DNA from: DASXAI01 sp963728985
GTDB lineage: Bacteria; Actinomycetota; Acidimicrobiia; Acidimicrobiales; Ilumatobacteraceae
Assembly: GCA_963728985.1 (NCBI GenBank)
Contig: CAVSME010000006.1
Location: 558,001 to 622,000, forward strand
Length of the DNA: 64,000 nucleotides
Direction: 5' to 3'
Both the position numbers and the translations under genes were made by a program. Under the pieces are notes generated by a model that worked only from the letters and a program-made list of their open reading frames with translations, was not told the origin of the DNA and searched no databases. Position 1 is the stretch's first letter. The number at the start of each line of letters is the position of its first letter. Of the stretch, positions 25,226 to 33,055 are shown piece by piece.

Positions 25226-26440
25226 ATGCGGGCGGAGACGACAGACCCCGACCCTGAGCCAGAAACGGACGACGACTTCGACCCCGAGCCCTCAGGCCGC
25301 CGGCGCCGGTTCCGGAACCCTCTGACGCGCCTGCTGCGCCGCGGAGGTGTGGACGAGGAGGAGGCCGGCGGCCGCCGGTGCCTCCTTCTCGCCGAGCCCG
25401 CCCACATCGACGCCGTGCGCTCGAAGCTGGCCGAGGGCGGCGTCGACGTCGTCAGCGTGGCCCTCGACATGCAGTCGCTCATGGACGGCCTGCAGACGTT
25501 CGAGCCCGACCTCGTCGTCATCGACCTCCCCGAGACGCCCACCCTCATGATCGAGGCCGTGGTGTCCACCCGGCGCCACTACCCGGACGTGGAGGTGCAC
25601 GTCGTGATGCGGGGCACCGCCGGGCGCCTCGACGAGCAGGCCGAGTCGGCCGGTGCCGACCTGATCGTCTACCTCGACGGCGAGCCCGCCAGCCACGAGG
25701 ACCAGCACTCCCGCGCCGTTGCCAGCCGCGTCGAGCGGGCGTTGACGGGCGAAGGGATCTACGCCGTCTACCAGCCCATCATGAACCTGCGCACCGGCCG
25801 CGTCGTGGGGCTGGAGGCGTTCGCCCGCTTCCGTGACGGCGCCGGGGTGAGCCCTCGCGACCGGCTCGAGGAGGCGCAGTCGGTCGGACTGCGCCGGGAG
25901 CTGGAGCTGGCCGCCTTGCTGGCCAGCGTGGACCCGATCGAGCTGCTGCCGGCGGCGTGGTTCCTCGCCGTGAACCTGAGCCCGGCCACGTTGATGTGGT
26001 CGCAGTTCCTCGATCGCCTGGAGGAGTTCCCCCTCGGACGCATGTGGGTCGAGGTGAACGTGCGCGACGAGCCCACGGCGTGGTTCGAGCGGTTCTCCGA
26101 CCTGTGGCCCGACGGCGTCGCCCGCCCGCAGGTGGCCCTCGACGACACGGGCGCTACATCGGCCAGCCTCAAGGCCATCCACCAGCTCGAGCCGGACGTG
26201 GTGAAGGTGGCGCCGGAGCTGGTGCGCGGCATCGATCACCGGCCCGACCAGCACGCGCTGGTGTCCACGATCGGGGTGTTCGCCAAGGAGGTGGGGGCGG
26301 TCCTCCTGGCCGAAGGGGTGGAGAGCAAGGCCGAGGCGGACACGCTCGAGGGCCTTGGCGTGCGCCTGGCCCAGGGGTTCCTGTTCGGCGCACCCGATCG
26401 CCTCGACCGCGAGCGGGTGCGCGAGCTAAAGCGCCAGTAG
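25226..26440 (+). CDS. EAL-domain protein with receiver-like N-terminus
   Basis: The protein is 404 residues. An acidic, disordered start (residues 1-35) and a basic patch come first. A receiver-like domain of about 50-170 follows, with FEPDLVVIDLPETP in the phosphorylation-site position. The EAL domain starts at GIYAVYQPIMNLRTG. The signature is GLEAFARF (E-A-F, not E-A-L); AVNLSP, WVEVNV, DD-T-G, VVKV, LLAEGVES and the final QGFLFG are kept. Most metal ligands are therefore present, so hydrolysis of cyclic-di-GMP is possible but the altered motif and DDTG loop make it uncertain. It starts 9 nt after TAGCGT. Confidence 0.85.
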   Translation: MRAETTDPDPEPETDDDFDPEPSGRRRRFRNPLTRLLRRGGVDEEEAGGRRCLLLAEPAHIDAVRSKLAEGGVDVVSVALDMQSLMDGLQTFEPDLVVIDLPETPTLMIEAVVSTRRHYPDVEVHVVMRGTAGRLDEQAESAGADLIVYLDGEPASHEDQHSRAVASRVERALTGEGIYAVYQPIMNLRTGRVVGLEAFARFRDGAGVSPRDRLEEAQSVGLRRELELAALLASVDPIELLPAAWFLAVNLSPATLMWSQFLDRLEEFPLGRMWVEVNVRDEPTAWFERFSDLWPDGVARPQVALDDTGATSASLKAIHQLEPDVVKVAPELVRGIDHRPDQHALVSTIGVFAKEVGAVLLAEGVESKAEADTLEGLGVRLAQGFLFGAPDRLDRERVRELKRQ

Positions 26441-26468
26441 CGCTGTGGCGGGCCGCTACGTTCGGCCC

Positions 26469-27326
26469 GTGACCGCGGTGATCATGGACGGCAAGGCCCT
26501 GGCCGAGGAGGTCCGCCGGCGCGTGGCCGAGCGGCTCGTCGAGATGGGCTCGCCGCCGGTGTGCCTGGCCACCGTGCTCGTCGGTGACGACGTTCCCAGC
26601 CAGCGCTACGTGGCGTCCAAGCAGAAGCAGGCCGCGGCCGTCGGGATCGCGTCCCGCCACACCGACCTCCCGGCCGATGCCCGCCAGGACCAGGTCGAGG
26701 CGGTGGTGGCCGAGTTGGCCGCTGACCCGGCCGTGCACGGCATCCTCGTGCAGCTGCCGCTGCCCGCCGGCCTCGCCTCCGATCCGGTGATCGACCTCAT
26801 CCCCCCGTCCAAGGACGTCGACGGGCTGACCGCCGCCAGCCTCGGTCGCCTGGCGCGGGGCACGCCGGAGCTCATCCCGTGCACGCCTCGCGGCATCATG
26901 GCCCTGCTGGCGCACTACGACGTGCCGATCCGGGGTCGGCGCGCCGTCGTCGTCGGCCGCTCGCAGCTCGTCGGCCTGCCGGTCGCCCTGCTGCTGGCGA
27001 CCAAGGGCACCGACGCCACGGTCACCATCGCCCACTCGCGCAGCGACGACCTGGCCGGCGTGTGCCGGGAGGCCGACATCCTCGTGTCGGCCGTCGGCGT
27101 CGGGCGGCTCGTCACGACCGACTTCGTGAAGCCCGGAGCGGCGGTGCTCGATGTGGGCATCTCCCGCACCGAGGCCGGCATCGTCGGTGACGTGGACTTC
27201 GCCGCCGTGGCCGAGGTGGCCGGCTGGATCACGCCCATGCCGGGTGGCACCGGAGCGATGACACCGGCCATGCTGCTCGAGAACACGGTCGACGCGTACT
27301 GCGTGCAACAGGGGAAGGTGGTCTGA
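26469..27326 (+). CDS. folD: Bifunctional methylenetetrahydrofolate dehydrogenase/cyclohydrolase
   Basis: The 285-residue protein shows FolD signatures throughout: the catalytic YVASKQKQAAAVGI (Tyr and Lys), GILVQLPLPAGL, IPPSKDVDGLT, the cofactor motif VVVGRSQLVGLPVALLL, TVTIAHSRS and the C-terminal GWITPMPGGTGAMTPAMLL. It interconverts 5,10-methylene- and 10-formyl-tetrahydrofolate in the cytoplasm. The start is the GTG at 26469, 6 nt after TACGTT (26457-26462), and the longer frame adds only eight residues of leader. It shares one base with the next gene (TGATG). Confidence 0.95.
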   Translation: MTAVIMDGKALAEEVRRRVAERLVEMGSPPVCLATVLVGDDVPSQRYVASKQKQAAAVGIASRHTDLPADARQDQVEAVVAELAADPAVHGILVQLPLPAGLASDPVIDLIPPSKDVDGLTAASLGRLARGTPELIPCTPRGIMALLAHYDVPIRGRRAVVVGRSQLVGLPVALLLATKGTDATVTIAHSRSDDLAGVCREADILVSAVGVGRLVTTDFVKPGAAVLDVGISRTEAGIVGDVDFAAVAEVAGWITPMPGGTGAMTPAMLLENTVDAYCVQQGKVV

Positions 27327-28114
27327 TGGCCCGGCTCAGCAAGCTGTCCCGCTCGGTGGCGGGCAAGGTGGCCATCGTCACCGGCGCGGCGTCGGGCATG
27401 GGCCGGGCGACGGCGCACCTCCTGTCCGACGAGGGGGCCAAGGTCGCCGTCGTCGATCTCGATCCGGCCCGCGTCGCCGTGGTGGTCAAGGAGATCACCG
27501 AGGCCGGCGGCGACGCCGAGGGCTTCGACGTCGACGTGAGCGATCCCGCGGCGGTGAAGGCGCTCGTGGCTGGCGTCGTCGAGCGCTTCGGCGGCATCGA
27601 CATCCTCATCAACAACGCCGGTGTCTCCATCCCGGCCAGCGCCGGCGAGGCCTCTGACGACGAGTTCGATGCGGCCTGGCAGCGCACGATCGCCGTCAAC
27701 CTCACCGCGCAGGCGCTGCTCGTGCGGGCGGCGCTGCCGTACCTGCGCCAGCACGGCGAGGGGCGGGTCGTGAACATCGCGTCGACGGAAGGGCTGATCG
27801 CCACCGCCGGCATCCCGGCGTACACGGCCAGCAAGCACGGCGTGATCGGGCTCACCAAGAGCCTGGCCGTCGAACTGGGCCGCAGCGGGGTGAACGTCAA
27901 CGCCATCTGCCCGGGGCCGATCAACACCGGCATGACCTCGAGCATCCCGGACGCCGCCAAGGAGACCTACGCCCGCCGGCGCGTGCCGCTGCGGCGCTAC
28001 GGCGAGCCCGAGGAGGTCGCCCAGATGACGCTGTCGCTCGTCCTGCCGGCGGCGTCGTTCCTCAACGGCGCGGTGGTGGTCGTCGACGGCGGCATGAACA
28101 TCCGCCACACGTAA
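27326..28114 (+). CDS. Short-chain dehydrogenase, FabG-like
   Basis: The 262-residue classical SDR has cofactor motif TGAASGMGRATAHLLSDEGA, the acidic VVDLD after beta-2 (NAD preference), INNAGVS, the catalytic Ser in VVNIASTEG, YTASKHGVIG (Tyr-x3-Lys) and CPGPINTGM. It oxidises or reduces a hydroxy/keto group; the substrate is not predictable. It starts within the stop of folD (TGATG) and so is translated with it. A family-B repeat follows its stop. Confidence 0.9.
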   Translation: MARLSKLSRSVAGKVAIVTGAASGMGRATAHLLSDEGAKVAVVDLDPARVAVVVKEITEAGGDAEGFDVDVSDPAAVKALVAGVVERFGGIDILINNAGVSIPASAGEASDDEFDAAWQRTIAVNLTAQALLVRAALPYLRQHGEGRVVNIASTEGLIATAGIPAYTASKHGVIGLTKSLAVELGRSGVNVNAICPGPINTGMTSSIPDAAKETYARRRVPLRRYGEPEEVAQMTLSLVLPAASFLNGAVVVVDGGMNIRHT

Positions 28115-28119
28115 TTCTG

Positions 28120-28200
28120 CCCGCCTCCGGCGGGACTCGCTGTGCTCGGACAATGCTGCTTGCGGCTGCCCCGTCGCCGCACTGCGGCGACACTGACCAA
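28120..28200. repeat. Intergenic repeat, family B, copy 2 (short form)
   Basis: After a small hairpin CCCGCC-TCC-GGCGGG (28120-28134), the blocks GACTCGCTGTGCTCGGA, CAATGCTGC and GGCTGCCCC lead to a perfect hairpin GTCGCCGC (28173-28180), loop ACT, GCGGCGAC (28184-28191). Compared with copy 1 the second base of the stem and its partner are both changed (G-C to T-A), so pairing is kept. It lies between the SDR stop and ctaA. Confidence 0.78.
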
Positions 28201-28250
28201 CCCGACTCGCAAGTTGCGCGTCGCGCGCTCGCGCCTAGCCTCTTGTCACG

Positions 28251-29252
28251 ATGGCTCTGCCCACCGTTTCGCCGCGCACGTACCAGCGCATCACGCTGGT
28301 GGCGGCGTGGTCGCTGGCGGCCATCATCGTGACCGGCGCCGTCGTGCGCCTGTCGGGCTCGGGCCTCGGCTGCCCGGACTGGCCGACGTGCGAGAAGAAC
28401 AGCGTCGTCGCCCCGCTGTCGTGGAACCCGATGGTGGAGTTCGTGAACCGGGTCATCACCGGCATCGTGTCGGTCGCCGTCATCGTCGCCGTGCTGGCCT
28501 CGCTGCGGCGCCGGCCGTTCCGGCGCGACCTCGTGTGGCTGTCGCTGTCGCTCGTGCTCGGCGTCATCGCCCAGATCGTGCTGGGCGGCGTCACCGTGCT
28601 CACCGACCTCAACCCGATCGCCGTGCAGGGCCACTTCGTCCTGTCGATCGCCATCCTCACCGCCGCGGTCGTGCTCCATCGCCGGGGCGGCGAAGAGGGC
28701 GGCTACCGGCCGGCCACGTCCACGATCGTGCGGCGTCTGTCCTGGGCGGTCACCGTCCTCAGCGCTCTGGCCATCGTGACCGGCACCGTGGTGACGGGTA
28801 CCGGCCCGCACGGCGGCGACGAGAAGGCCCACCGCTTCGACTTCCAGATCACCGGCGTGGCCCGCATCCACAGCGTGACCGTCATCGTGACCGTCATCGC
28901 CGCGCTGGCCGTGGCGTACTGCGCTCATGTCCGCCACCGCGACTGGGCCGCCGTGAGCCAGCCACTGACGCTGTTCATCTGGGTGGCGATCGCCCAGGGC
29001 GTGGTGGGCTACACGCAGTACTTCAACGACGTCCCGGTCGGGCTGGTGGCCGTCCATGTCGTGGGCGCGGTGTCCGTCTGGGCGGCGGCCCTGCAGCTCG
29101 GTCTGGCCACGCGGGTCGCGCTGGTGACGTCAGTCGATGACGGCGGCGGGGTTCGGCGACGCGACGTTCCCCTGCTTGGCGTTGATCATCTCCACCAGGA
29201 TCCGGTTGAAGCGGATGGGCTCCTTCAGGTCCGACAGGTCCTTGAGCCCTGA
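28251..29252 (+). CDS. ctaA: Heme A synthase / COX15-CtaA family protein
   Basis: The 333-residue protein has eight membrane helices. Family marks are VRLSGSGLGCPDWPTC near the start, the heme-ligand helices VQGHFVLSIAILTAAVVLH, VARIHSVTVI and VAVHVVGA, and VVTGTGPHGGDEKAHR in the central loop. The first histidine site, HR in proteobacterial CtaA, reads NR here (EFVNRVITG). It oxidises heme O to heme A for cytochrome oxidase. The last 40 residues or so, after ATRVALV, are unlike the family because the frame runs 123 bp into the convergent PH-domain gene. It starts 9 nt after TAGCCT (28236-28241). Confidence 0.88.
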   Translation: MALPTVSPRTYQRITLVAAWSLAAIIVTGAVVRLSGSGLGCPDWPTCEKNSVVAPLSWNPMVEFVNRVITGIVSVAVIVAVLASLRRRPFRRDLVWLSLSLVLGVIAQIVLGGVTVLTDLNPIAVQGHFVLSIAILTAAVVLHRRGGEEGGYRPATSTIVRRLSWAVTVLSALAIVTGTVVTGTGPHGGDEKAHRFDFQITGVARIHSVTVIVTVIAALAVAYCAHVRHRDWAAVSQPLTLFIWVAIAQGVVGYTQYFNDVPVGLVAVHVVGAVSVWAAALQLGLATRVALVTSVDDGGGVRRRDVPLLGVDHLHQDPVEADGLLQVRQVLEP

Positions 29253-29702
29253 CTCCTCGTTGGCCGACTCGATGCGGATCGTGGCGTAGCCGAACATCCG
29301 CCCGAGGAACGACTGCTGGAATGACAGATCGGTGATCTTCACCCACGGGATCCACACGTTGCGCCGCGTCAGGATGCCGCTGACCCGCAGCACCCGGAAC
29401 GTGGTGATCACGTAGCGGGTGTAGAAGGCCTGCATCCGCTTGGCGATGAGCCACACGAGGAGGAAGTCGAACGCGATGAACGCGAGGAGGGGGAGCACGG
29501 TGCCCCGGTCGGTCACGAGGGCCCAGATGAAGATGAGGAACAACACGGCGGCGATGATCACCTCGCGGATCTGGATGACGAGGAAGGCATCGAGCGCCGG
29601 CTTGTCCACGTGGATGATCTGCTCGCCCTTGACGAGGTAGGACCGGACGATCTCCTCCGGCGTCGGGAAGAGCGGGAAGACACTGGACTTGCGGCGGGGC
29701 AC
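29130..29702 (-). CDS. PH-domain membrane protein (YdbS/YdbT-like, bPH2)
   Basis: The protein is 190 residues. Two adjacent hydrophobic helices (VIIAAVLFLIFIWALV and VLPLLAFIAFDFLLVWLIA) are followed by a bacterial pleckstrin-homology domain: FYTRYVITTFRVLRVSGILT, RRNVWIPWVKITDLSFQQS and YATIRIESANEESG. This is the DUF304/bPH2 family, membrane-anchored with unknown ligand. It starts at GTG 29702, 6 nt after a minus-strand TAGGCG. Its 3' end overlaps the ctaA reading frame on the other strand by 123 bp. Confidence 0.85.
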   Translation of the reverse strand: MPRRKSSVFPLFPTPEEIVRSYLVKGEQIIHVDKPALDAFLVIQIREVIIAAVLFLIFIWALVTDRGTVLPLLAFIAFDFLLVWLIAKRMQAFYTRYVITTFRVLRVSGILTRRNVWIPWVKITDLSFQQSFLGRMFGYATIRIESANEESGLKDLSDLKEPIRFNRILVEMINAKQGNVASPNPAAVID

Positions 29703-29722
29703 GTCGAACGCCTAGCGGTCGG

Positions 29723-29905
29723 TCACGAGCCGCGCAGGCCCTTCAAGAAGCTGGCACCCCGGTCGACCACGTCGGACAGCCAGCCGCCGACCGCACCGAG
29801 GAACTCGCCGACGGAATTGCCGGTGGTGGTGGGGCTGTTCCAGATCGTCACGATGACGAACGCGATCGTCAAGTAGATGAGGATCTGCTTGACGTTCAGC
29901 TTCAC
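29723..29905 (-). CDS. Small single-span membrane protein
   Basis: The product is 60 residues: a basic start (KLNVKQ), one membrane helix (ILIYLTIAFVIVTIWNS) and a short amphipathic tail with two Gly-rich turns (LGAVGGWLSDVV and GLRGS). I do not recognise it. The start is decided by the ribosome binding site: GGAGGT lies 7 nt before the GTG at 29905 and is itself inside an earlier in-frame ATG at 29920, which must therefore be too early. It is 20 nt upstream of the PH-domain gene and probably cotranscribed. Confidence 0.65.
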   Translation of the reverse strand: MKLNVKQILIYLTIAFVIVTIWNSPTTTGNSVGEFLGAVGGWLSDVVDRGASFLKGLRGS

Positions 29906-29953
29906 CTGTGAGACCTCCATCGGCCGCGCCGGAAGTCTCCGCCCGGGGAGAGA

Positions 29954-30913
29954 TTACCCACCGGTTCCCACCGGGGCAACGAACCGCGCCAGCTGAGCAG
30001 CGGTCTCGTAGAACTCGACCATGGTCTCCTCGATCACCTGGGCGACGGGCTTGACCTCGTCGATGCGCCCGACCACCTGGCCACCGAGGGCCAGCGAGGC
30101 TTCCATGTCGCCACCGAAGTAGAGATCCATGGCCGTGCCGAACTCTTCCATCCCGACATGATCCTGCTGCTCCAGGCGGGTGCTGCGCTCGGTGCGGAGG
30201 GCCCGCAGGCCGGGCCGGGAGAAGCGGTTCAGGAAGACCGTGTCGGTCTCGGCGGCGGCCAGGATGGCCGACTTCCAGTTGTCGTGCACCGGTGATTCGG
30301 CGGCCGAGACCATGCGGGTGCCCATCTGCACGCCTTCGGCCCCGAGGGCGAAGGCGGCGGCCATCGAGCGGCCGTCGCAGATGCCGCCGGCGGCGATGAC
30401 GGGGACACCGAGGTTCGAGCACACGAGGGGGAGCAGGACCATCGTGGCCACGTCACGCGGGTTCTTGAACCCGCCGCCCTCGCCGCCTTCCACCACCAGA
30501 CCGTCCACACCGGCATCGACCGCTTTGCGGGCCGCGGCCAGCGTCGGCACGACGTGGAAGACGGTCAGGCCGGCGCCCTTCAGCTGCGACGTGTACTTGT
30601 TCGGGTCGCCGGCGCTCGTCGTCACGAAGCGCACGCCCTGGTCCACCACGAACTCCACGATGCTCGGGTCGCGCACGAAGAGCTGGGCGATGTTGACGCC
30701 GAACGGCTTGTCGGTGAGGTCGCGCATCTTGCGGATCTCTTCGCGCACGGCCGGCAGGTCGCCCGACGACGTCTCGATGATGCCGAGACCGCCCGCCTCC
30801 GAGACCGCCGACGCGAGTTCGGCCCGTGCGATCCAACCCATCGGCGCCTGCACGATGGGGTAGCGCACGCCGAGCAGCTCCGTGACACGGGTCGACAGGG
30901 GAGCCGCTGCCAT
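29954..30913 (-). CDS. Nitronate monooxygenase / FabK-like FMN enzyme
   Basis: The 319-residue TIM-barrel flavoprotein carries LGVRYPIVQAPMGWIARAEL, SEAGGLGIIETSSGD, KPFGVNIAQLFVRD, VDGLVVEGGEGGGFKNPRDV, PVIAAGGICDGRSMAAAFAL and GAEGVQMGTRMVSAAES. These are marks of the 2-nitropropane dioxygenase family, which also holds FabK enoyl-ACP reductases; the sequence alone does not decide between them. The ATG at 30913 overlaps the stop of the NifU-N-like gene by one base (TGATG), fixing the start and coupling translation. Confidence 0.88.
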   Translation of the reverse strand: MAAAPLSTRVTELLGVRYPIVQAPMGWIARAELASAVSEAGGLGIIETSSGDLPAVREEIRKMRDLTDKPFGVNIAQLFVRDPSIVEFVVDQGVRFVTTSAGDPNKYTSQLKGAGLTVFHVVPTLAAARKAVDAGVDGLVVEGGEGGGFKNPRDVATMVLLPLVCSNLGVPVIAAGGICDGRSMAAAFALGAEGVQMGTRMVSAAESPVHDNWKSAILAAAETDTVFLNRFSRPGLRALRTERSTRLEQQDHVGMEEFGTAMDLYFGGDMEASLALGGQVVGRIDEVKPVAQVIEETMVEFYETAAQLARFVAPVGTGG

Positions 30914-31167
30914 CAGAGGTGCTCCTTCGCGGCCCGCTGGACGGCGGCGACGATCGGTTCCCACTCCGTTCCGGGCACGCGGGTGATGGTGACGAAGTCG
31001 TTCACGCCGAAGAGGTTGGCGACGCCGTCCACGGCCAGGATCTCCCGCTCGAACGGCGTGGACGCCTCGGTCGCCGATGACAGGTTGATCATGGCCGGCA
31101 ACGTCACATCGAGGGTGAACTTCAGCGCGTCGGGGTTCGGCGTGGAGGACATCTCAGCCGTCGCCAT
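30913..31167 (-). CDS. NifU/Nfu N-terminal-like small protein
   Basis: This 84-residue protein matches the Nfu/NifU N-terminal (scaffold N) domain: TPNPDALKFTLDVTL, then ASTPFEREILAVDGVANLFG and VNDFVTITRVPGTEWEPIV. The Cys-containing NifU C-terminal domain is missing, so it cannot itself hold an iron-sulfur cluster by that domain. It starts at ATG 31167, 7 nt after TAAGTT on the minus strand, whose TAA is the stop codon of the phosphatase gene; a second ATG five codons later is possible. It is coupled to the following flavoenzyme by a one-base overlap. Confidence 0.78.
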   Translation of the reverse strand: MATAEMSSTPNPDALKFTLDVTLPAMINLSSATEASTPFEREILAVDGVANLFGVNDFVTITRVPGTEWEPIVAAVQRAAKEHL

Positions 31168-31177
31168 CCGGCGCAAC

Positions 31178-31843
31178 TTAGCCCGTGAGCACCGGGTCGT
31201 AGAGGTGATGGCAATCGCCGGCCACCACAACCTCGTGCTCGCCGTAGCCCACGAGCACCTTGGTGATCGACGTGTTCTCCACCGTGAGCCACAGCGTGTG
31301 CGGGATCTCGAGCACCTGCGCCAGGTAGGCCTGGATGACGCCGCCGTGCACGACGATGGCGGTGGTGCCGTCGGGGTGGCGGTGGGCGATGGCGTCGATG
31401 GCGGCGGTGACGCGCGTACGGAACACGAGGTCGCCTTCCCCGCCCGGGATGCCGTCCCAGCGCCGGGTCCGCCGCCACGCCAGCCATTCGGGGTCGGCGA
31501 TCATGGCCCGGCGTCGGAATTCGCCCGCCGCCCAGTCGCCGAGGCGGACCTCCTCCAGATCCTCGATGGAATCGATGGTGAGGCCGCGGGGCTCGGCCAG
31601 CGGCCGGGCCGTCTGCACGGCGCGGGTCAGGTGCGAGGCGTAGATGGCGTCGATCCGCTTCGAGGCGAGCCGAGCCGCCAGCCTCGCCGCCTGGGCGACG
31701 CCCTCGTCGTGGAGCGGCGGGTCGAGGGATTCGGGCGATCCGGGCACGACATCGGCCGAGCGGCCGTGGCGGATCAGCAGCAGCTCCGCCCCGCCCCCCG
31801 GGGCCCGGAGCGACGGTTGGGGGACGGCGTCGGTCGAGTCCAT
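31178..31843 (-). CDS. Histidine phosphatase superfamily protein (phosphoglycerate-mutase type)
   Basis: The protein is 221 residues. The catalytic RHG motif is at residues 25-27 (LLLIRHGRSAD), and YASHLTRAVQTARPLAE, the acid/base EDLEEVRLGDW and the second catalytic His in AIVVHGGVIQAYLAQ complete the site. It is a phosphatase or mutase of unknown substrate, cytoplasmic. It starts at ATG 31843, 9 nt from the palindromic promoter ACGCTATAGCGT, which it shares with the divergent lipoprotein gene. Confidence 0.9.
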   Translation of the reverse strand: MDSTDAVPQPSLRAPGGGAELLLIRHGRSADVVPGSPESLDPPLHDEGVAQAARLAARLASKRIDAIYASHLTRAVQTARPLAEPRGLTIDSIEDLEEVRLGDWAAGEFRRRAMIADPEWLAWRRTRRWDGIPGGEGDLVFRTRVTAAIDAIAHRHPDGTTAIVVHGGVIQAYLAQVLEIPHTLWLTVENTSITKVLVGYGEHEVVVAGDCHHLYDPVLTG

Positions 31844-31852
31844 GGCAACCGG

Positions 31853-31864
31853 ACGCTATAGCGT
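31853..31864. promoter_or_regulatory. Perfectly palindromic divergent promoter ACGCTATAGCGT
   Basis: The 12-bp sequence reads the same on both strands, giving TAGCGT in each direction. On each side exactly 9 nt separate the box from the start codon (minus ATG at 31843, plus ATG at 31874). Neither gene has a ribosome binding site. Confidence 0.75.
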
Positions 31865-31873
31865 CGATCGGCG

Positions 31874-33046
31874 ATGCAGCTCGGACGGGTGGCGGTCGCC
31901 GCGGCCGCGCTCGGGTTGGCCGCCTGCACCTCGTCGGGGTCGTCGTCGGCGTGGACGGCGCTGCCGCCGGGGACCCTCGGCCCCGGCCTCGCACGTCTCG
32001 TGCACGCCGCCGGCGGGGGCCAGCAACTGATCGGCGTGGGGTCGATCACGGGCGACGGTGACCCGGTGCCCGCCATCTGGCGCACGAGCGACGGCACCAG
32101 CTGGCAGCGCCTCGACGCGATGGCGCGGAGCATCACCGGGGTGCGCAGCGAGCTGACCGCAGTGGCGGTCGCCAGCGACGGCCGGGCCGCCGCGGTCGGG
32201 CAGACCCCGGGCGGCACCCACGGCAACCTGCGCATCGGGACGTGGTCGCTCGACGGGACGACGCTGACCGAGCACCCGGGCGACGTCGAGCTGTACGGCG
32301 GTCCCCGCCAGGGCTCGGTCAACGCCATCGCCGCCGGGCCGGCGGGCTTCGTGGTGGTGGGGACCCGCACCGACCGCAACGAGCGCACGGGCGCGGCGGC
32401 GTGGACGTCACCCGACGCGCTCGACACGTTCACCATCCACGACGCCGACGCTGCGCTCGAGAGCGCACCGAAGGAGATCGTGCGGGCCATTGCCGTGGCC
32501 GGCAACGGCCAGGGCTACCTGGCGGCGGGCGACCGGTTCGTGAGCGGCACGGGCCGCATCGACAGCGACGCCATCTTCTGGACGTCAGCCGACGGCGCCA
32601 CCTGGTCCCGGCTCGACCTCGGCGCGCTGGGGGCCGGACGCGGGTCGGAGGTGGCCCAGCTGGCCACCGCGTGGAAGGGAGGCTGGGCGGTAGCCGGCGG
32701 CGACAGCGCCGCCGGCGGCACCACCGTCGTTGTTTGGACGTCGGCCGACGGGGTCAGCTGGCAGCGTGCCACCGTCGGCCCGCTCGGTTCCGATCCCGAC
32801 GCCACGAGCGAGGTGACGAGCCTGGCTGTCGTCGGCGACCGGCTGGTCGTCGGGGCGCGGCTCGGGAGTCGGTTGGGCGTGGCCGAGTCGCGCGACGGCC
32901 AGGCGTGGTCGGCCGTCTCGGTGCCCAAGGGCCTGCCGGGCGGGCCGCACTCGACGGTGCTGGCGGTGCCGGCCGGTGGCCGGCTCGCCCTGGCCGCCAC
33001 CGGCGAGGACACCAGCACCCAGATCTGGTCCCGCCCGGCGCCCTGA
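31874..33046 (+). CDS. Putative lipoprotein with beta-propeller-like repeats
   Basis: The product is 390 residues, with a short signal peptide ending in the lipobox LAAC (Cys18), so it is probably lipid-anchored outside the membrane. The rest is beta-rich with repeated propeller-type units: IWRTSDGTSWQRL, AWTSPDALDTF, FWTSADGATWSRLDL, VWTSADGVSWQRATV and AESRDGQAWSAV, the W-T-S-x-D-G-x-x-W pattern of sialidase/BNR-like repeats. There is no enzyme motif; a binding or surface role is likely. It starts 9 nt after the shared palindromic promoter. Confidence 0.82.
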   Translation: MQLGRVAVAAAALGLAACTSSGSSSAWTALPPGTLGPGLARLVHAAGGGQQLIGVGSITGDGDPVPAIWRTSDGTSWQRLDAMARSITGVRSELTAVAVASDGRAAAVGQTPGGTHGNLRIGTWSLDGTTLTEHPGDVELYGGPRQGSVNAIAAGPAGFVVVGTRTDRNERTGAAAWTSPDALDTFTIHDADAALESAPKEIVRAIAVAGNGQGYLAAGDRFVSGTGRIDSDAIFWTSADGATWSRLDLGALGAGRGSEVAQLATAWKGGWAVAGGDSAAGGTTVVVWTSADGVSWQRATVGPLGSDPDATSEVTSLAVVGDRLVVGARLGSRLGVAESRDGQAWSAVSVPKGLPGGPHSTVLAVPAGGRLALAATGEDTSTQIWSRPAP

Positions 33047-33055
33047 ACCGTCCCA

